Assembly: GCF_000378085.1 (NCBI RefSeq)
Contig: NZ_KB899222.1
Span: 1-64,000 of the forward strand
DNA from: Hoylesella loescheii DSM 19665 = JCM 12249 = ATCC 15930
GTDB taxonomy: Bacteria > Bacteroidota > Bacteroidia > Bacteroidales > Bacteroidaceae
DNA: 64,000 nucleotides
Direction: 5' to 3'
Shown here: positions 33,086 to 42,729 of the stretch, one piece after another
Layout of the letters: every line of letters starts with the position of its first letter
Numbering within the stretch: the stretch's first letter is position 1
Notes under the pieces: generated by a model
What the model was told of the DNA's origin: nothing
Database searches by the model: none
The model's input: the letters and a program-made list of their open reading frames with translations, nothing else
Translations under genes and position numbers: made by a program

Positions 33086-34108
33086 TTAGTGTCTCTCTCT
33101 TCTCACCGACATACGTGGCGAACTAGCACTCTGAGAGCTGCGTGCAGCCTTCTCTTTCTTAGGTGCAGGTGCCATCGTTGCACGGCGGTTGGCGCGCGGG
33201 GCTTTCACTCCGCGACGGGTTTTGGTGTTTTGCGCTAGGCTGTCGACCTGTTGAGGGGCTTTAACACCCCACATTCCTTTCTCGAAAGCGGCAATTTCTG
33301 CCTCGATACGCTTTTGTTCTTGCGCCATGGCCGAGTCGTTCTTGCAGTATTGCGCAAGTGTTAAGCCCAGCATGTTATTGGTTTTATATATCTTGCCTCG
33401 ATACTTATTCATCGTGAAATAGTCGGCTAGGCTCATGGTGGCAGCGTTGTTGAGGTTGCTCGTCATCACCGTTTGCTTGGCCAAGAAGGGTGCGAGGTCG
33501 TCGTATTTCACCCAAAAGAGCGGGTAGGCAGTTGCGTCGCCAAAGTCGTCTTGACGCTTCATGATAGGACAAAGGGCCAACACCTTAGTGTGGAAAGTGG
33601 CCGTTGCCTGGTCGTAGTAAGCGCTTTCCTTAATATAATAGGCCGTTACCTCGCGCGAAGGGATATCGCTATTGTCGATGCGCACACGTCCATCTACCCG
33701 TTCGTAGAAGATGTGGTAGTTGTCGAGTAGGGCTAACGGCTTCACGCGAGCTGAATCTTCGAAACTCTCGTTGCCGTCTAAACGATACTCGTAAGCCTTT
33801 ACCTGTCCACGCATCACCAGCTTAAAGAGGTAGGTGAAGAGGTTCATGCGACCGTCGATGGGCTCTACGGGATAGTAAAGACCCGCATTGGCGTCTTCGG
33901 TAAGGTTCAGTTCGCGGTATATGTCACGCCTCCAAACCACGTCCTCGTCCATCTTGCTTTGGGTGGGAAAGGATATGCGCGCGCGCAGGCTCACGTTATC
34001 GGTGTTGCTTGTGGCGGTGTGTTGTTGGTCGTGTCGGCGTGCAGGAGGTTGTGCGAAAGCCACTTGCAGGGCGCACGACATCAAAATTATGAATGCTAAT
34101 CTTATCAT
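33086..34108 (-). CDS. porN: Type IX secretion ring protein PorN/GldN
   Basis: A periplasmic component of the type IX secretion system that forms a large ring with PorK under the outer membrane. Signal peptide at about 1-19 (ending AFAQ). The conserved body (about 50-260) has VVWRRDIYRELNL, NLFTYLFKLVMRGQVKAYEY, ALCPIMKRQDDFGDATAYPLFWVKYDDL and KYRGKIYKTNNMLGLTLAQY. The C-terminus (about 285-340) is basic and low in complexity, as in other Bacteroidales PorN. It is last of five collinear T9SS genes, 103 bases after porM. Confidence 0.93.
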   Translation of the reverse strand: MIRLAFIILMSCALQVAFAQPPARRHDQQHTATSNTDNVSLRARISFPTQSKMDEDVVWRRDIYRELNLTEDANAGLYYPVEPIDGRMNLFTYLFKLVMRGQVKAYEYRLDGNESFEDSARVKPLALLDNYHIFYERVDGRVRIDNSDIPSREVTAYYIKESAYYDQATATFHTKVLALCPIMKRQDDFGDATAYPLFWVKYDDLAPFLAKQTVMTSNLNNAATMSLADYFTMNKYRGKIYKTNNMLGLTLAQYCKNDSAMAQEQKRIEAEIAAFEKGMWGVKAPQQVDSLAQNTKTRRGVKAPRANRRATMAPAPKKEKAARSSQSASSPRMSVRRERH

Positions 34109-34211
34109 CTGTTGTTGAATTGCGTTGATATCGGGGTGCGGAAGAACGGTTCATAAACGGCGGTCGAGACCTTTTCGGCAACCGCTTTGCCTATCTCGGC
34201 ACCTCGTATTG

Positions 34212-35768
34212 TCACTTCACGATTACCTCCATGGCCTGTGGCAGCTTGCGTGTGATGCCATCAGGACCTACGGCCGACACGTTGCTGACATAAAATCGCT
34301 TGCCTCGGGATAGTTTACGGAAGGCGTCGCGCTGGCGCTCGGAGAACTGACTGCCTGCCGAGGCCATAGGAACGGCGTTGCCCATGTTGTCGAAGAACAC
34401 CGTCTCGAAGCTCAAAACGCGGAAACGGATGTCGAGAATGCCGTCGTCGATGGCGGCATGTATGCCATCGGCACCCATCAGTGCGCCCTTGCCTAGACCG
34501 CCTCCCTTGAAGCGATCGGTACCTACCGCGATGTAGGCAGTGGGATCGGGCAGCTTACGAACATGGAAAACGGCTTGCCCCAAGGAACGAACCTTACCCT
34601 TATCGTTGGCTGTTATGTTGAAGGTTACATCGCGCCCAACGGCCGAAGGCACGGCTACATAATGCCCGTTGCCTTTGTTGGTGAGCGTTCCGCCCGTCAT
34701 TGTCATGCTGATAGCATTTTGCGGTATGCCCGAAACGCTAACGCTCATGGGGTTAGTATAACCTGCATAGAGCACGTTCATCAAGTCGGCAGCCACCGTT
34801 GCGGCTGTTGGCATGGCCACAACCTCGTACTTTTGCAGGAAGTTTCGGCGCAAAACCTCGCCCGAACCGTTACGCATGGTGATGTATCCGCCAAACGAGT
34901 GCTGTCCCACTCCTCCTGCAGCGAAGGTGTATTTACCGTTTTTGAGGTTCACGCGCGCACCATTTATATAGATGTCGGGCTGCTGCGTGGAGTCTACCGC
35001 AGCCATAACGATGCTCGCCGAGAACGTTTCGCCAGGGTAGAGCGTAGTCTTTTCGGGTATCACAAACGCGTCGAGCTTGTTCACCCTTATATCTTTCATA
35101 TCGATGTTGGCCACTAACGTGTGCAGCACTTCACCCTCGGCGTAGCGTATATCACTTTGTAGCTTCGACAAAAGGGTAACTGCTGCCGACACGGGCATAT
35201 TCTCGAACATGTACTCTTGCCAGTTTTTACCCATCGAACGCTTGTCTTTGGGTATCTCGGTAGAGAGGTTCTGGGCGATGATTTCGCGCTGCGTGGGGTC
35301 GTTAACCATCTTCAAGATGTAGTTGCGATAGGCGTTTATACCATCGAAAAGCTTGCGACCCTTGCCCTCGAGCGGTGCTAACATCACGTGACTTGCCGCT
35401 TCGAGATCTTCCTTATTTACGATGTTGCGCACGTCGGCATCGCTTCCATCGGCCTGGCGAACGATTGCTACCTTAAGCTGTTGAACGAAATTGAAGAGCG
35501 AATCGCTAGCTTGCTTCACCCCTTCGGCCTTGTCGAACCACGCCTTAACTTTCTCGGGGTTCGTTTTCAGCTGATCGGCGAACACGTCGTAGAGGGCTTC
35601 GTTCTGCTTGGTAGAACCCGCGATGGTGCGTTTGAGACTGTCTTCCACCACCGAGAAGCCTTCAAGCACCTCGGTAGAAACATTGAGAGCCAGCATCGCC
35701 ATCAGCACCACGTAGAGCAGGTTAATCATCTTCTGGCGCGGAGATATGGGCCTTTTCTTTATTGCCAT
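34212..35768 (-). CDS. porM: Type IX secretion motor protein PorM/GldM
   Basis: An inner membrane-anchored rod that, with PorL, forms the proton-driven motor of the type IX system and spans the periplasm. One N-terminal transmembrane segment (about 15-35, MINLLYVVLMAMLALNVST) holds the conserved Glu just after it (EVLEGF). The rest (about 40-518) is periplasmic, with a helical first domain and Ig-like domains (IPEKTTLYPGETFSASIVM, RPRDVTFNITAND-like strands, PYIAVG-type end). It starts 11 bases after porL. The length of 518 is usual. Confidence 0.94.
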   Translation of the reverse strand: MAIKKRPISPRQKMINLLYVVLMAMLALNVSTEVLEGFSVVEDSLKRTIAGSTKQNEALYDVFADQLKTNPEKVKAWFDKAEGVKQASDSLFNFVQQLKVAIVRQADGSDADVRNIVNKEDLEAASHVMLAPLEGKGRKLFDGINAYRNYILKMVNDPTQREIIAQNLSTEIPKDKRSMGKNWQEYMFENMPVSAAVTLLSKLQSDIRYAEGEVLHTLVANIDMKDIRVNKLDAFVIPEKTTLYPGETFSASIVMAAVDSTQQPDIYINGARVNLKNGKYTFAAGGVGQHSFGGYITMRNGSGEVLRRNFLQKYEVVAMPTAATVAADLMNVLYAGYTNPMSVSVSGIPQNAISMTMTGGTLTNKGNGHYVAVPSAVGRDVTFNITANDKGKVRSLGQAVFHVRKLPDPTAYIAVGTDRFKGGGLGKGALMGADGIHAAIDDGILDIRFRVLSFETVFFDNMGNAVPMASAGSQFSERQRDAFRKLSRGKRFYVSNVSAVGPDGITRKLPQAMEVIVK

Positions 35769-35779
35769 CTGCCGTGGGG

Positions 35780-36580
35780 TTATGGGTTTTGCATCTTCAT
35801 GTTCACCGTCATGGCCTCAATCATGCGGGCATAGATGGCGTTGAGCTGCTCAATTTGTTGTGCCATACGTCGGCTTTGGTCGTTTATCTGGTCGATGGTG
35901 CCTATCTGCTGACTAGCGCCTTTAAGCTGCATCTCGTAAACTTTAGCGATACCGGTGAGCGTTCGGTTAAGGTTCTCCATCTCTTCGCTATCTCGCGTAA
36001 GACGTGCACTTTGCTGACTAACCTTTTCTAGCGTCTCAGTGAGTTTGTTAAGCTCGTCTATGTAACGGCTCGTTGCCTCTGCCACTTCGGCGTCGGCCAA
36101 CAATGGCGAGGTGTGAACGGGGCTTGCAGCGGGCGCAACTTGCGCTACACCGGATGTATTTACACCGCCTACAGGCACCGCAGCACCACTAACCGATGCC
36201 GCCACACCACTAGCGGGTGCACCAACAGGCTGTTGCTGAACGGCAGCCACACGTCTTTGAGCAGACTGCTCCACATCAACATCCTTGCCTTCCTTACCTT
36301 CCAAATACTCTGGCGTTACGTGCGAGGGGAGGTCCATGCCGTCGGCGGTCTTGTCGAAAGGCCGGTCGAAGGCCGAAAGAAAGAACACAACGACCTCTGT
36401 TCCCATACCAAAGAAGAGCATGAGGTTGGCACCCGGCAAGTGGGTTAGCTTGAAAAGGGTACCAAGGATAACGATAGATGCGCCCCAACTGTATGCATAG
36501 TTGAGGAACGTTTGTCCGGGAACGCTATCCATCCACTTTTGCAGACGATAGACAATGTTGTATTTACTGTACGATGTCAT
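35780..36580 (-). CDS. porL: Type IX secretion motor protein PorL/GldL
   Basis: The inner membrane stator-like subunit of the type IX motor. Two transmembrane helices lie near the N-terminus (about 27-45, LNYAYSWGASIVILGTLF, and about 50-68, ANLMLFFGMGTEVVVFFLSA). The Glu in the second, in GTEVVVFF, is the residue thought to carry protons. A Val/Ala/Pro-rich linker follows (about 105-155), then a coiled coil (about 165-260, ELNKLTETLEKVSQQSARL). The start codon overlaps the stop codon of porK (ATGA). Confidence 0.93.
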   Translation of the reverse strand: MTSYSKYNIVYRLQKWMDSVPGQTFLNYAYSWGASIVILGTLFKLTHLPGANLMLFFGMGTEVVVFFLSAFDRPFDKTADGMDLPSHVTPEYLEGKEGKDVDVEQSAQRRVAAVQQQPVGAPASGVAASVSGAAVPVGGVNTSGVAQVAPAASPVHTSPLLADAEVAEATSRYIDELNKLTETLEKVSQQSARLTRDSEEMENLNRTLTGIAKVYEMQLKGASQQIGTIDQINDQSRRMAQQIEQLNAIYARMIEAMTVNMKMQNP

Positions 36581-38043
36581 TTGCTTTTTTGCTTTTGAGG
36601 TTTGCCTGTGGCCGTGGTGGCCAAGCTTCTAACGCATCGGAAACCGATATATGCGCGGGGTTGATTTTGGTATTCCCAGCTTCGCCAAGCACTGCGAATG
36701 TACGATTCGGGATCTTTCCACGACCCTCCCCTCACGCTTTTCTTCTTCAGTCGATAGGGGTCTTCCTTGGCCGCCTTATAGTCTAGCTGTGGGTTTAGGT
36801 CGTTCATCGCGTCGACTCCAGCCTCCGTATAGATGGTGCTAGTCCATTCGGCTACGTTGCCGGCCATATCATACAGACCGTTGCTATTGCTTTGATACGC
36901 CCCAACACGACTGGTAATGAGGTTGCCGTCTTGTGTATAGTCGCCACGATCGGGCTTAAAATTGGCGTAGAAACAACCTTGCCCGTTCTTCACACTGGGG
37001 TTCTCCCAAGGGAATTCGGCACCTCCCTTACCACGTGCAGCATATTCCCATTCGGCCTCCGTTGGCAAACGGTAACGTTGCACAAAGCGCGCCACAGGCC
37101 CGAGCCCTTTAAGCAGATAGTCTGTGCGCCATGCGCAGAAGGCGTTAGCTTGTTCCCACGTTACGCCCACTACGGGATAGTCGTTATAGGCGGGGTTACT
37201 GAAGTAGTTACGAAGGTACACTTCGTTGTCCGAATTTGTGAAATCGTTCACCCAGCACGTTGTGTCGGGATAGACGTTCACGATATATGTGTTGAGAAAA
37301 TCCCACGGACCGCTCAACCTTCGGTTAATTGTTTCGCTCACGATGTTACCGCTATCGTCGACGTATGCAGTGTCCTTGGATATCATCACCTCTTCGTCGG
37401 GGTCTACAGAACGGTCGGTATTGAGGTTGCGCTCTTGTGGCAGGATGCGGTTTTTACGCAAGGCGGCCGTTGTGTAGTCGTAAATCTCGTAGCGATAATT
37501 CAGCTGTCGGTAGTCGAGCAACTTCTCGCCCGTAACGGGATTGGTAACATACATGCTCTCGATGGCACGTTGTTCGTCTTCGTTAGGCTTGCGAGGCAAT
37601 GGCTTTTTCCAGTTCACTTGTGGCCGAATGGCGTTTCCGTCCTTGTCTTCGGTAATCATATAGGTTTCGTCGCCACCGTAAGCGGGGTCGGCCAAGCGAG
37701 TGCGCAGGATGCTATCGCGCACCCAATTAACGAATTGCTTATACTTCGAGTTGGTCACTTCGGTTTCGTCCATCCAGAATCCATCCACCGAAACGTCTTT
37801 CACGGGCGTGTTCTTGCCCCACAGGCTATCGCCTTTCTCGATGCCCATCTTGAGGTATCCACGGCCCACACGGGTCATTCCGAAGGGTGTTGGTTCGGCG
37901 AAGCTCTTGCTTGAGCCCACACCAACCACTTCTCCACCACGTCCTGAGGCAGATATACCCTTACCGCCGAAGCATCCTGAAACTGCCAGCGACAGGCCAA
38001 AGGCGCATAGCGCCAACACGAATTGCCTTTTTTTCTTCATCAT
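36577..38043 (-). CDS. porK: Type IX secretion ring lipoprotein PorK/GldK
   Basis: An outer membrane lipoprotein that builds the periplasmic ring of the type IX system with PorN. The start at 38043 gives MMKKKRQFVLALCAFGLSLA, with the lipobox VSGC at about 24-27. The in-frame start at 38097 adds 18 residues without signal character. The rest is an FGE-sulfatase-like domain, with DGFWMDETEVTNSKYKQF, GVTWEQANAFCAWR, RLPTEAEWEYAARG, GLYDMAGNVAEW and SVRGGSWKD, which is the GldK signature. It is second in the operon, 94 bases after porP. Confidence 0.94.
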   Translation of the reverse strand: MMKKKRQFVLALCAFGLSLAVSGCFGGKGISASGRGGEVVGVGSSKSFAEPTPFGMTRVGRGYLKMGIEKGDSLWGKNTPVKDVSVDGFWMDETEVTNSKYKQFVNWVRDSILRTRLADPAYGGDETYMITEDKDGNAIRPQVNWKKPLPRKPNEDEQRAIESMYVTNPVTGEKLLDYRQLNYRYEIYDYTTAALRKNRILPQERNLNTDRSVDPDEEVMISKDTAYVDDSGNIVSETINRRLSGPWDFLNTYIVNVYPDTTCWVNDFTNSDNEVYLRNYFSNPAYNDYPVVGVTWEQANAFCAWRTDYLLKGLGPVARFVQRYRLPTEAEWEYAARGKGGAEFPWENPSVKNGQGCFYANFKPDRGDYTQDGNLITSRVGAYQSNSNGLYDMAGNVAEWTSTIYTEAGVDAMNDLNPQLDYKAAKEDPYRLKKKSVRGGSWKDPESYIRSAWRSWEYQNQPRAYIGFRCVRSLATTATGKPQKQKSK

Positions 38044-38137
38044 CTGTTTTATCCAATCAACACGAGTCACGCTCCCCGCCATGTCATTCGGCGGCAAACC
38101 GCCCGTTGTCTAAAGCTTTTGCGTTGCGGGGTGTACC

Positions 38138-39076
38138 CTACAATAATCTTACGCTTTTATGTTTATTCTTTCCCTTTTTAACGAAATTAAGCTCCTGCTC
38201 ATAGCCTACAAAAAGCTCATGACTGCCGTTTCCGGGCTTGATAGCCGTGGTGTACATCTCGTAACTATACCCCAACACGATGCCATGGAAGCGTCCGCCA
38301 ATCATGCCCGTTACCGAAATGGTGGGCGCATAGCTAACTCCAGCGTACAGCAAGCGCTTTTCGTTGGTGTACTCGACGCGTGTGGAGATGTCGGCACGAT
38401 AGCCAGAGCCGTCTGTTCGCACCAAAGCCGAGGGCTTTATCTTAACAAACGGATTTCGCAAAGAAATATTGCATCCGCCAGTTAGATAATATGTGGGGGC
38501 GATATGCAGTTCGTGGCGTTCGCCTAGTTCAACGGTTGGCGAATTAAGATGTTGTGCCGAGAGCCCCGCATACCATGTTCGAGCCATGTAATACAGTCCT
38601 AAGCCCAAGTCTACAGCGTTTCCCGTCTCCTCGCTTGTAGGCAAGGCGCGGTCGTTTGCTTCGCCTGGGTCGAGTCGTGTGCCGTCTATGTTCTCCAACA
38701 GCAACGCCCCTTGCAGTCCCAGCCCCAACGTTCCGCTGCCCAGTTTCAGTTTATAGGCATATTGCAGAGCTATCCGTTGGTGTTTGAAAACGCCTATTTG
38801 GTCGTTCATCAGCTGTAAACCAGCCCCGTGGTTCATGCCTGCGAAAACGAAAGGCATGTCTGCCGAGAGTACCATCGTTCGCGGATTGTTCTCAAATCCC
38901 GCCATACTCATGGCGTAAGCGCCCGTCACATTGAGCTTCGACAGCTTGCCCACAGCGGCTGGATTGAATGTGGGCTCGAGGTCGAAGTAGTGAGAAAAGG
39001 TCGCATCGTATTGGGCACTGGCCTCCGAAAAGCCCAGAACCAGCCACAGCGTAATGATGGTTAAACGTTTCAACAC
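38138..39076 (-). CDS. porP: Type IX secretion outer membrane protein PorP/SprF
   Basis: An outer membrane beta-barrel of the PorP/SprF family that connects the type IX motor to the cell surface. The signal peptide (about 1-21, ending ASAQ) precedes YDATFSHYFDLEPTFNPAAVGK, a family hallmark (QDPQF.Q...NPAYAG-type). Several barrel strands follow to a C-terminal LFVGYEQELNFVKKGK. It is first in the leftward operon porP-porK-porL-porM-porN, the standard Bacteroidales order. Confidence 0.92.
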   Translation of the reverse strand: MLKRLTIITLWLVLGFSEASAQYDATFSHYFDLEPTFNPAAVGKLSKLNVTGAYAMSMAGFENNPRTMVLSADMPFVFAGMNHGAGLQLMNDQIGVFKHQRIALQYAYKLKLGSGTLGLGLQGALLLENIDGTRLDPGEANDRALPTSEETGNAVDLGLGLYYMARTWYAGLSAQHLNSPTVELGERHELHIAPTYYLTGGCNISLRNPFVKIKPSALVRTDGSGYRADISTRVEYTNEKRLLYAGVSYAPTISVTGMIGGRFHGIVLGYSYEMYTTAIKPGNGSHELFVGYEQELNFVKKGKNKHKSVRLL

Positions 39077-39215
39077 GTTTTGTATAACGCTCGGCTAGCG
39101 GATATATTGTGTGGCGAGGATGAAAAATAGCCAAGCGAAACATTGTTTAGACATTGAGGACGATTAAAAAAATCAAATTCTTCACGTCAATAATAGATTT
39201 TACAAAATAAAACAC

Positions 39216-39223
39216 TAAATTTG
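39216..39223 (+). promoter_or_regulatory. -7 promoter box of the first TPR gene
   Basis: TAAATTTG matches TAnnTTTG, giving a leader of about 110 bases to 39341. No -33 element is clear. Confidence 0.45.
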
Positions 39224-39340
39224 TATCTGTGGGCACACAAGGCGACTGTTGCTCACCAATCGACCAAAAATAAGCGGCCAATCAAGAAGCTAAAAGCTCA
39301 AAAAAGAATGTATTAACAATGCTAACTAAACACTACGGAT

Positions 39341-40315
39341 ATGGCTGAATTAACACAATTGATAAAGCAGAATCGGTTTAAAGCCGCAGAAAACCTGCTG
39401 CGGAAAAAGCTCGAGCAGGAACCTGAGAACGTCTATTTCCTCGCCCAACTGGCAAATGCGCTTTGGAACCTCAATAAAGACGAGGAGGCATTGACCTATG
39501 CTGACAAGGCCAAAAGCATTTCTCCCACCTACCCACTGACGCTTTTTACCCGCGCCCGCGTTCTTGGCTCGTTGCACAAATTCGAAGCGTGTGCTGCCGA
39601 ATGGGAGGAACTCATCAGCATGGGAGAAGCGGAAGTGGCGGAGAAAGGCTTTGGAAAGGGTTGGGCAAAGTCGGTGATTAACGATGCCCGATATTATAAA
39701 GCAGCCGCTCTGCAAGCCCTTTTCAGAGACAAAGAGGCACTCGCCCTGATGGAAGAACACCTAAGACATCGGGGCAAAGGCGTACAAAGCGACTTCACAA
39801 AGAAGGAGGCTACATTGCTATATAAAGAATTGAAATACAGCGATTTCAGACCTTACGTAAGCGAAACAGCCGATGGGTTCGCCACAAGCAAGCAAGACAA
39901 GCAGATCTTTAAAAGACTAAACGAACTGGAAGATGCCAAGCAATGGGATAAGCTGGTGCGTTATCTTAAAGATGTTTGCAAGCGGTATCACAGGGAGTAT
40001 TACTACAAAACCTTGGTGTCTGAATACTGCATCAAGGCAAAAAACAAGGCCGATTGCCTTAAATATGCCGAAGAGGCCTTTGCACAAGAAACTAACGACC
40101 CACTTGTAAAGTACACATACGCCGTGGCATTGAAGTATTGTGGCCGAAATGAAGATGCCTTGGCGCAGTTCGAAGGCCTTGTTGCGCTAGGCCTAGACTA
40201 CATCGCTTACTCGGAACATGGCGAAGGAATGCGCTGGGCTAAGAAAATTTTGCGGCATACGCAACGACATATCGAGGAAATTAAGCAAAAGGAAGAAACA
40301 GCAGAAAACCATTAA
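39341..40315 (+). CDS. TPR-repeat protein, paralogue 1
   Basis: A 324-residue cytoplasmic protein of unknown role made of tetratricopeptide-type helical repeats. The N-terminal half (about 1-100) holds clear TPRs (AAENLLRKKLEQEPENVYFLAQLA, NLNKDEEALTYADKAKSISP). The C-terminal half has NKADCLKYAEEAFAQETNDP and GRNEDALAQFEGLVALGL. There is no signal peptide or enzyme motif. A close paralogue lies 735 bases downstream (41050-42021), and a frameshifted lipoprotein gene is between them. Parts of the two paralogues are nearly identical in DNA while other parts have diverged. Confidence 0.8.
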   Translation: MAELTQLIKQNRFKAAENLLRKKLEQEPENVYFLAQLANALWNLNKDEEALTYADKAKSISPTYPLTLFTRARVLGSLHKFEACAAEWEELISMGEAEVAEKGFGKGWAKSVINDARYYKAAALQALFRDKEALALMEEHLRHRGKGVQSDFTKKEATLLYKELKYSDFRPYVSETADGFATSKQDKQIFKRLNELEDAKQWDKLVRYLKDVCKRYHREYYYKTLVSEYCIKAKNKADCLKYAEEAFAQETNDPLVKYTYAVALKYCGRNEDALAQFEGLVALGLDYIAYSEHGEGMRWAKKILRHTQRHIEEIKQKEETAENH

Positions 40316-40326
40316 ACACTAGCTAC

Positions 40327-40960
40327 ATGAGGTCATTTGTATTATTCATTTTCGTGTTTTAGCCTTAGCAATAGGTTGCAAGGGCGAAGAAAACAAGGCG
40401 GATTATCGCGAACTTCGCGACAGTTTGGCCAAGTTGGTGTCGCAAGGGGCGTTGCACAACGACTCTGCAATGATGTTGAGGGCATTGTCTTTGTCGGACA
40501 GTTTGTTGCGCATCGACACCACGCGCGCCAACAAATGGCATTGCTATTATCGTCGCGCCCTGGTTTTCAGTTGGTTAGGACGTGTCGAGGAGTTTATGGC
40601 TAACAGCGAGAAAGCATTTCTTTGTCTGCCAAAGAACAATCCAGACCGCCTGCTGTTCATGGCCTCGAAAGGTATGAGAGAACAGCAAATGACTCGGCCT
40701 GCCTTTATTTCGCGAGGCTGTTTGCGGTTTGCGACAGCGCGCTAAACAAGAAATTCGACGAGAACGTGGCCATCACGAAGATGAAAGGCATATACCTGCG
40801 CGACGGAAAGGAAAGGGCAAGGGCGTTTTTGGCAGAGCAAGTGAAGGCTCATCCCAAAAATACGCAACTGCGGAGCATGTTAGACGATTGGGCCGACATC
40901 GCCAATGGCTTCGATCAAGAACATACCATGCACTCCAAAAGCCCGTCTACCAGGCCTTAA
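40327..40960 (+). pseudogene. Frameshifted lipoprotein gene (two single-base deletions)
   Basis: Read in one frame, the start MRSFVLFIFVF hits a stop after 11 codons. Adding one T to the TTTT run at about 40358 restores a lipoprotein signal ending ALAIGC. A second break at about 40690 is repaired by adding one A to CAAATG. The rejoined product reads about 210 residues with TPR-like helices (NKWHCYYRRALVFSWLGRVEEF, ACLYFARLFAVCDSAL) and ends QEHTMHSKSPSTRP. Both breaks fall in homopolymer runs, so they may be sequencing errors rather than true inactivation. The function is not recognised. Confidence 0.75.
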
Positions 40961-41049
40961 CCGCACACAAAAGGCGGTGGCGAAAGTCCCGCCTGTCGTG
41001 CGAAAGCAGAAACATAAGCAACTAAAAGCCCTAACTAAACAATGTGGAT

Positions 41050-42021
41050 ATGGACAAATTAAATCAACTAAGAAGGCAGAAGAAATATAGGGCAGCAAGT
41101 AATTTGCTACGGAAAATGTTGGAACAGGCACCCGAAAACGACTATCTGCTCGCACTAATGGCAAATGATTTGTGGGATGATTGTAAAAACGAAGAGGCAC
41201 TCCAATATGCAGATAGAGCCAAGAAGTTTTGCCCAACAGACCCTTATGTGATTTATACGCGTGCCCGCGTGCTTTGGGCATTGGACAAAGACGAAGAGGC
41301 GATTGCCGAATGGGATAACATTCTGAATATGAGCGAACACGACTTGAAGAAAAGCGGGTATCGTCCAATATGGATTAAGACGTTTGTTAACGAGGCCAGA
41401 TATTACAAAGCCCTTTCCCTTCGCGCGCTTTTCAGAGACAAGGAGGCATTCGCCCTGATGGAAGAACACCTGAAACATCGGGGCAAAGGCATACGTAGTG
41501 ACTTCACAAAGAAGGAAGCTACGCTGTTTTATAAAGAGCTGAAGTACAGCTATCTCAATTCAGATGTGGATTATTCGGATGAAGGTTACGCCACCAGGCC
41601 ACAGGCCCATCGAATAGGAAGGAGGATGGAGGCACTGGAAGATGCCAAGCAATGGGATAAGCTGGTGCGTTATCTTAAAGGTGTTTGCAAGCGTTATCCC
41701 AAGGAATATTATTTCCATGTGCGACTGTCTGAATACAGCAAGAAGGTTGGGAACAAGGCCGATTGCCTTAAATATGCCACAAACGCCTTTGCACAAGAAC
41801 CCAACGATCCGTTGGTTAAATATAATTACGCCGTGGCGTTGATGTACTGTGGCCGAAATGAAGATGCCTTGGCGCAGTTCGAAGGCCTTGTTGCGCTAGG
41901 CCTAGACTACATCGCTTACTCGGAACATGGCGAGGGAATGCGCTGGGCTAAGAAAATTTTGCGGCATACGCAGCGGTACATCGACGACATCAAACAAGGT
42001 AAAGAACTTGGCAGGGGATAG
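41050..42021 (+). CDS. TPR-repeat protein, paralogue 2
   Basis: A 323-residue paralogue of the protein at 39341-40315, with the same repeat layout. The ATG at 41050 is chosen because the sequence before it (CTAACTAAACA, then GGATATGG) matches that before paralogue 1; a GTG two codons earlier is possible. The N-terminal third is clearly diverged from paralogue 1 (QAPENDYLLALMANDLWDDCKN). About 120 bases at the 3' end (from CGAAATGAAGATGCCTTGG) differ by only one base. Its cellular role is unknown. Confidence 0.8.
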   Translation: MDKLNQLRRQKKYRAASNLLRKMLEQAPENDYLLALMANDLWDDCKNEEALQYADRAKKFCPTDPYVIYTRARVLWALDKDEEAIAEWDNILNMSEHDLKKSGYRPIWIKTFVNEARYYKALSLRALFRDKEAFALMEEHLKHRGKGIRSDFTKKEATLFYKELKYSYLNSDVDYSDEGYATRPQAHRIGRRMEALEDAKQWDKLVRYLKGVCKRYPKEYYFHVRLSEYSKKVGNKADCLKYATNAFAQEPNDPLVKYNYAVALMYCGRNEDALAQFEGLVALGLDYIAYSEHGEGMRWAKKILRHTQRYIDDIKQGKELGRG

Positions 42022-42266
42022 GGATATCCCTTTGTCTGCACACGATGACGCAGCACGTTAGATATTAGTGGGACGGCTCGCGCGCGTGCGCATATATAAT
42101 AAGGTGTAGGCATGTGGGGATAGTTCGAATATATCGTGCGTCCCATCTGACGACAAAGCGCAAAGCCATAAACAGTTGTTGACCAACTATTAATAAGGCA
42201 TTTGGCCCTGCTTTAGGTTCTCATGTGGAGCCTCATCTATATGGCATTCATGCTACATGTAAACTA

Positions 42267-42394
42267 TTACGCGAGTTCGGGACAAGAGATGTTCGCTATG
42301 CCAACTATCGCGTATCGCTAGTTGGCGAGACAACGATTCGTTTTTTATCTAATCTTATTCAAGAAAGCATCTTATTTTATCCCCTATTCACGTA
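42267..42394. repeat. 128-bp hairpin element, left end of composite C
   Basis: Starts TTACGCGAGTTCGGGACAAG and ends TTATCCCCTATTCACGTAA. Internal hairpin part CCAACTATCGCGTATCGCTAG lies towards the left. Confidence 0.8.
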
Positions 42395-42537
42395 ACGTTT
42401 GATACCAGCTTGGCACGATCTAGACAGCTCGTTCCACAGTCTATCAACACCAACGACTCTACCTTTCGCCCTCCCAACGTCAGCTTTCATTCCCCACCCA
42501 ATAAGCTCTTGTAGTGAGCTTTTTCAGCTCCCGCCTT

Positions 42538-42630
42538 GTTACAGTTAAGTTGGACTCCTGTTCCAGCTAAGTTGGAACGGTGTTCCAATTCAACTGGAAC
42601 AGCATTCCGGATAACATGGAACAGCCGTCC
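42538..42630. repeat. 22-bp palindrome array, copy in composite C
   Basis: GTTCCA at 42560 and 42582, ATTCCG at 42604, with degenerate units on both sides (TTGGACTCCT and CAGCCGTCC), all at 22-bp spacing. Reverse orientation to copies A and B. Confidence 0.85.
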
Positions 42631-42729
42631 AAAACATATTTAACACGGCGGTTAATATAATAATGCATCATCAGGGCTTAGAAAACGCCTCTCCAGAACA
42701 ATGAAAATGCGAGCGACAGAATGGTGAAT

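Noticed and set aside
36892-37914. Plus-strand frame of 340 codons
   Set aside because: Opposite porK, which has a complete FGE-sulfatase-like domain. Antisense shadow.
42060-42100. GCGCGCGTGCGCATATATAATA stretch as a special site
   Set aside because: Alternating purine-pyrimidine sequence could form Z-DNA, and a similar stretch lies near 30768, but nothing else supports a function.
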